In this document: positions 34,955 to 41,427 of the stretch, one piece after another
How the letters are laid out: each line of letters opens with the position of its first letter
Numbering within the stretch: the stretch's first letter is position 1
Assembly: GCA_964565715.1 (NCBI GenBank)
Contig: CAZMGG010000043.1
Coordinates: forward strand, 1 to 41,427
Reading direction: 5' to 3'
Source: CAZMGG01 sp964565715
Lineage (GTDB): Bacteria > Planctomycetota > UBA1135 > UBA2386
DNA: 41,427 nucleotides
Made by a program: the position numbers and the translations under genes
Notes under the pieces: generated by a model
Databases searched by the model: none
Seen by the model: only the letters and a program-made list of their open reading frames with translations
Told to the model about the DNA's origin: nothing

Positions 34955-35643
34955 GGGTCGGCCGGGAGAGGTGCCGCGGCGTGGTGGGCAGGCAAGCGCG
35001 GGACCAAGCCCGCTCGGCGCCGACGGTAACCGGGGCTGAGGTCTGCCGGGCCCATGGTGATCAGTTTGGTCGACAAGAATGGAGTGTCGACCAAACTCGA
35101 CACTCTGGAGAGACTCATCGTAACATGCTGCAAATAACAACGTTACGCATGATGTGCTCGGAGGATGGGCAGGTTGCTCATCCCCGTTTGGCTTCTGACC
35201 GGGCAGCATGTCCAAGCCCGGACTCCGGATCCACGTCCCAAGGTCAGGTTCGGCCATGCCGAGGTCCCATGCCGTGACTCGATGCCGAGGCGCCGCCCGG
35301 ACCGAGGCCCACTTGGCCATGCCACCTGAGGTACCGCCACCTGGAGCTTGTTCCACATCATTTAACGGGGGCACGGTTGCTTGGCACAGGGCGGGACGTG
35401 TCCGCCATGCCGCCTGGGTCGCTCGTTTCTCCATGGGTGTCGGTTGGCAAGAAGGCTGTGCGACCCGAACCAAGCAGTGCTGGTGTGCGGCGCCGCACGG
35501 TGTTCGATGGTACTTGCGGCTAGGGCAGCGGCCTCCTCCTCGCCTTGCCTGTCCTGGCAGGAGCGAAGATGGCTCCAGACTGGCCCGGGGCTTGACTGGA
35601 TTCACCAATCCTGCTCGTCTCAGGGCAGCAAGGACGGTCCTCC
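34955..35643. other. Gene-free intergenic region with nested hairpins
   Basis: This roughly 690-base stretch lies between divergent genes and has lower G+C than its surroundings. It contains the nested inverted repeats at 35063-35105, a weak CGTAAC/GTTACG dyad near 35119-35145, and in its last bases the ribosome-binding site of the beta-helix gene. Open frames crossing it lack coding character. Confidence 0.6.
35063..35105. repeat. Two overlapping, mutually exclusive inverted repeats
   Basis: AGTTTGGTCGACA (35063-35075) pairs perfectly with TGTCGACCAAACT (35085-35097) around a 9-base loop. The right arm also belongs to a second perfect repeat, GAGTGTCGA (35082-35090) and TCGACACTC (35097-35105) with a 6-base loop. 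Both hairpins cannot form at once. The arrangement suits an attenuator-like switch in RNA or a multi-site operator in DNA. Confidence 0.7.
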
Positions 35644-38557
<2,914 letters not shown>

Positions 38558-38561
<4 letters not shown>

Positions 38562-40048
38562 TCCGGAAGGTCGTGGCCTGGGCCGTCATCGGGATGGCCT
38601 GCCTGCGTGGCCAAGCGGTGCCGGGCATGCCGGACTTCGTCGCCTACCACACTGGGTATCTTGCGCAGCCATACGTGATCGGCGACATGGACGGGGACGG
38701 CACTGTCGACCTGGTTTCGTTCATGTCGAATGCTGCATCCGGAACGCACATTGTGTTTGTGCAGCACAGTTTGCTGCGCGATGGCCTGGGCGGTCCCGTG
38801 CGATTCGTGCCCGCGCCACAGATGGCGGGCACCCTCTGCTATCCGAGTGGCGGCGACATCGACAACAACGGCACGATCGACATCTTCGGCCGGGTGATGA
38901 CCTGGGGTCCGGGTCCCTGGTCGGGGCTGGCGAGACCGGACGAACTCTGGCTATGCGATGCGGCTGGGAATCTCACCCAGACCACCGGTCGGCTGCCCAC
39001 ACAACCCACTGCGGTGATGGACATGGCCTTCATCGATGTCGATGGTGACGGCGACCTGGACATGTTCCTGGCCGGACCAGTGCCCGGCAACCTGCTGTAC
39101 CTCAACGACGGCCGCGGCTTCTTCACCGATGTCACCGCGGCCCGGCTCCCGATCGGCACGAGTCTCACGCCGTCCGTCGTCGCGGCCCTCGACTTCGATG
39201 GCGACGGGGACCAGGATGTGCTGGTCGGCTACGAGAGCGGTACGCCAGCTCTGTACGTCAACGATGGCCGGGGTTTCTTCACGCTCGGCACGGTGGGCAC
39301 CCAGGTCGGCACGCCGATCCATGCTGCGGTCGGCGACCTGGATGGCGACGGGCGGTTGGAGGTGATCCTCGCCTGCTCCAATCGCGGCCCGGATGTCCTG
39401 GCCTGGGTGAGCGGGACCACCCTGGCCGCGGTGCCCTGGGCGATGCCTGGCTGGTTCGATGCCGGCGTCAAGAAGGCCTTCCTGGTCGACATGGATGCCG
39501 ATGGCGACCTGGACCTGGTGGTCGGCCGGAACGGCACCAACTACCCGTTGATCGCCTGGGCGGAGAATCGCGGCGGCGGTGTGTTCGTGGATGTGCCCAC
39601 CAACCTGCCGCAGAGCGTGGGCGGCGAGTTCATGGGTGTGTTCGACTACGACCAGGACGGCGATCCGGACATCTCGACGCGCTACGGCCTGACCGGGATC
39701 TTCCTGGCCAACACCCAGCGCCAGCTCCTGCCGCGCAATGACCCGCTCCTGGGCAACGGCTATCGGGTGTCGGCGTTCGGCATGGCTGGTCACGTGTTCG
39801 TGCACGGCATCTCGCTAGGCGCGGTCGGCACGCGCCTGCCGGAGCTCGGCTGGTTGTGGCTCGATCCAGCCCAGTTCGCGGTGTTCGGGCTCGGCGTCTA
39901 CCAGGTGCGCGAGGAGCAGACCTTGACACTCCCGGTGCCGCCGCGCCCGAGCCTGGTCGGTTTCGACGTGTGCCTGCAGGCGCTCGATCTCGACACGGTG
40001 CGCGGCACGGCACGGCTGACCAACTGCCCTTGCCGGACGATCCGCTAG
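38558..40048 (+). CDS. Secreted FG-GAP/VCBS-repeat protein
   Basis: This 496-residue exported protein has a signal peptide (IRKVVAWAVIGMACLRGQ). About seven calcium-binding loops of the FG-GAP/VCBS type follow, such as DMDGDGTVDLV, DVDGDGDLDMF, DFDGDGDQDVLVG and DMDADGDLDLVVG, spaced as in an integrin-alpha-like seven-bladed propeller. The C-terminal 110 residues (from LLGNGYRVSAFG to RGTARLTN) resemble the module that ends the kelch proteins. The start ATG overlaps the beta-helix stop (ATGA) and follows GGGAGGGGG, so translation is coupled to that gene. Surface adhesion or ligand binding is plausible. Confidence 0.86.
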
Positions 40049-40054
40049 GGTGCT

Positions 40055-40504
40055 CCGGCCGGGGAAGGGCAGGCAGAAGCGGTCCGGGCGCTGGGTGCCG
40101 GCGACAACCCGCACGACGCGTCGTCAGTCCGGCAGTCGTCGCCGAACGACTGCAGGCCGCGCAGATCGGCGTACCGGCACCCGGAAGCACAGCAGGAGGT
40201 CCTCCAGCACCTCGGGACGCCCCAGCCGCTTCTCCTCGATCAGCGCATGCACGACGGTGAGGACGCCCGGTGCGCGCTGGATCTCGTCGATCACCACGGC
40301 CCCCGGCCGGGCCATTCCCTCGACCCGCTCACGGGCGCCTCGGGTTGCGACAGCAGTTCCCGCTCCTCGGTCGGATCGAGCAGGTCGATGGTGAGGCCGG
40401 GCTCGAGGCTGCGCCAAGAGCCAGGTCGACTTGCCGGTGCCGCGCGGCCCGAACAGGAAGAAGTGGCCCCTGGGGACCTGGAGAAATCGCGGCAGCGCCG
40501 TCAT
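40055..40504 (-). pseudogene. Decayed AAA/DUF4143-type ATP-binding protein
   Basis: The start (FFLFGPRGTGKSTWL, a Walker A motif) and VVIDEIQRAPGVLTVVHALIEEK (Walker B) match ATPases that carry a C-terminal DUF4143. Between them the reading frame is shifted: another frame gives SLEPGLTIDLLDPTEERELL, the expected sequence, so two indels roughly cancel. After IEEKRLGRP the sequence jumps to VLEDLLLCFRVPV, which belongs far downstream in the family, so more than 100 residues have been deleted. A further shift breaks the C-terminal end (RYADLRGLQSFGDDC in a second frame). The family is usually about 370-400 residues. The remaining open frame of 126 codons should not be taken as functional. Confidence 0.72.
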
Positions 40505-40515
40505 TCATGCTGCCG

Positions 40516-40645
40516 ATTTCACGACAGAGCCGTCAGAAGGCCAGATCGCCGTCCCGCTCGTGGCTGACGGCGGTGCTGGCCTGCGAGCGGTGCGTGGGGT
40601 GTCGTGCGTGGGTCGGCCTGGGGACGGAACATTCTGTCGTGAAAT
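40516..40645. repeat. 13-bp inverted repeat flanking a 104-bp spacer
   Basis: ATTTCACGACAGA (40516-40528) and its exact reverse complement (40633-40645) face each other in the gap between the ATPase relic and the fumarase gene. The left arm lies just upstream of the relic's start codon. They may be paired operators or the ends of a small non-coding element. Nothing else is recognisable in this gap. Confidence 0.55.
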
Positions 40646-40746
40646 GGCTTACGGACTCTGACGGAGATCAGGTCCGGGCCTGGATCGCTCCCGCGGTCGC
40701 CACAATGCACCTTCCGATCCGGCCTCTCGCCCCGTACGACGGGGCC

Positions 40747-41427
40747 ATGCCCGGTTTCCGGTTCCAGCCCCTGTTCGAACTCGGCCACGCCGACACCCCG
40801 TTCCGCAGGCTCACCGCCTACGGCGTCCGCAACGTCGAGGAGCTCGGTCGCACCTTCCTGCAGGTCGAGCCGCAGGCGCTGACCACGCTCGCCTTCCAGG
40901 CGATCCGCGACATCAGCCACCTGTTCCGCAGGGGCCACCTGCAGCAGCTCCGCGCCATCCTCGACGACCCCGACGCCTCGGCGAACGACAAGTTCGTGGC
41001 GCTGCAGCTCCTGCGCAACGCCAACGTGTCGGCCGGCATGGTGCTGCCGAGCTGTCAGGACACCGGCACCGCCATCGTCATCGGCAAGAAGGGCGAGCAG
41101 GTGTGGGTCCTGGGCGACGAGGAGGAGGCGCTCTCGCGCGGCGTGCAGCGCGCCTTCACCGAGACCAATCTGCGCTACTCGCAGATGGCGCCGCTCGACA
41201 TGTACGAGGAGGTCAACACCGGCGACAACCTGCCGGCGCAGATCGAGCTGTACGCGCAGAAGGGCGCCGAGTACCACTTCCTGGTGCTGACCAAGGGCGG
41301 CGGCTCGGCCAACAAGACCTTCCTGTTCCAGGAGACCAAGGCGCTGCTCAATCCGAAGAGCCTGCTCGAGTTCCTCGACCAGAAGATGCGCTCGCTCGGC
41401 ACCGCCGCCTGTCCGCCCTATCACCTG
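40747..41427 (+). CDS. Fumarate hydratase class I, iron-sulfur type (partial, runs off the right edge)
   Basis: The first 227 residues are visible. They align by eye with E. coli FumA/FumB: FVALQLLRNANVSAG, LPSCQDTGTAI with Cys103, the ETNLRYSQMAPLDMYEEVNTG block, KGGGSANKTFL, and GTAACPPYH with Cys222. The two Cys are ligands of the [4Fe-4S] cluster; the third lies beyond the window. The enzyme hydrates fumarate to malate in the TCA cycle. ATG 40747 gives the family's usual N-terminus; an in-frame ATG at 40705 would add 14 residues. Neither start has a strong ribosome-binding site. Confidence 0.93.
   Translation, partial: MPGFRFQPLFELGHADTPFRRLTAYGVRNVEELGRTFLQVEPQALTTLAFQAIRDISHLFRRGHLQQLRAILDDPDASANDKFVALQLLRNANVSAGMVLPSCQDTGTAIVIGKKGEQVWVLGDEEEALSRGVQRAFTETNLRYSQMAPLDMYEEVNTGDNLPAQIELYAQKGAEYHFLVLTKGGGSANKTFLFQETKALLNPKSLLEFLDQKMRSLGTAACPPYHL

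Noticed and set aside
35054..35137. A 27-codon plus-strand ORF (MVISLVDKNGVSTKLD...) across the nested hairpins as a leader peptide
   Set aside because: It has no ribosome-binding site, and the coding appearance is fully explained by the inverted repeats.
35208..35643. Using the long open frame upstream of the CT tract as coding sequence of the beta-helix protein
   Set aside because: It has no signal peptide at its start, no ribosome-binding site and unusual composition, and it places the Ser-Leu hydrophobic core 150 residues into the protein.

Overview
This is a very GC-rich window with dense bacterial coding, short gene spacings and frequent 4-base ATGA/GTGA stop-start overlaps. The gene types point to Planctomycetota, possibly one of its high-GC lineages. 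These include a large secreted dehydrogenase-like protein ending in a PVC-type cytochrome c domain, several huge secreted kelch, FG-GAP and beta-helix proteins that share a C-terminal module, an Uma2-family protein, and an actinobacterial-type xylose isomerase. This placement rests on family knowledge and was not tested by a search.

Layout: (1) 1-1166, minus: the end of an ebo cluster (partial TatD-type EboB, then EboA). (2) 1263-6715, minus: a complete phosphate-uptake operon, pstS - phoU fusion - pstC - pstA - pstB1 - pstB2, preceded by three 11-bp-spaced TTCAC repeats that look like a Pho box. The two PstB proteins are degenerate in complementary ways, and PhoU carries a phosphatase-like tail without its catalytic residues. 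(3) 6936-9976, plus: an Uma2 protein and a membrane-anchored multi-domain surface protein. (4) 10026-13258, minus: a lower-GC PIN-like gene, a lipid A-type acyltransferase and an MFS transporter. (5) 13306-15837, plus: the PVC-type cytochrome protein. (6) 15962-23394, plus: a ten-gene Mrp-type cation/proton antiporter operon in the order E-F-G-(MbhD/E)-B-C-D plus two more antiporter-like subunits and a small membrane protein. This resembles the ion-pumping half of archaeal membrane-bound hydrogenase more than a classical mrpABCDEFG operon. (7) 23385-28557: an unidentified glycosyltransferase-like gene, an MscS channel, xylose isomerase, and a secreted protein made of two related halves. (8) 28568-34954, minus: three tandem secreted kelch-like proteins. 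(9) 35644-40048, plus: a beta-helix protein whose signal peptide is encoded across a (CT)16 tract, translationally coupled to an FG-GAP protein. (10) 40055-40504: a decayed DUF4143-type ATPase. (11) 40747 to the end: the start of a class I fumarase.

The most notable points are the (CT)16 tract in the beta-helix gene, where the obvious ATG is out of frame by one repeat unit as in an Opa-like phase-variation switch; the predicted asymmetric PstB1/PstB2 heterodimer with one canonical and one degenerate ATP site; the PhoU-dead-phosphatase fusion in the same operon; and the MBH-ordered antiporter cluster with three ND-like subunits. No rRNA, tRNA, CRISPR array, intact insertion sequence or replication origin was seen.
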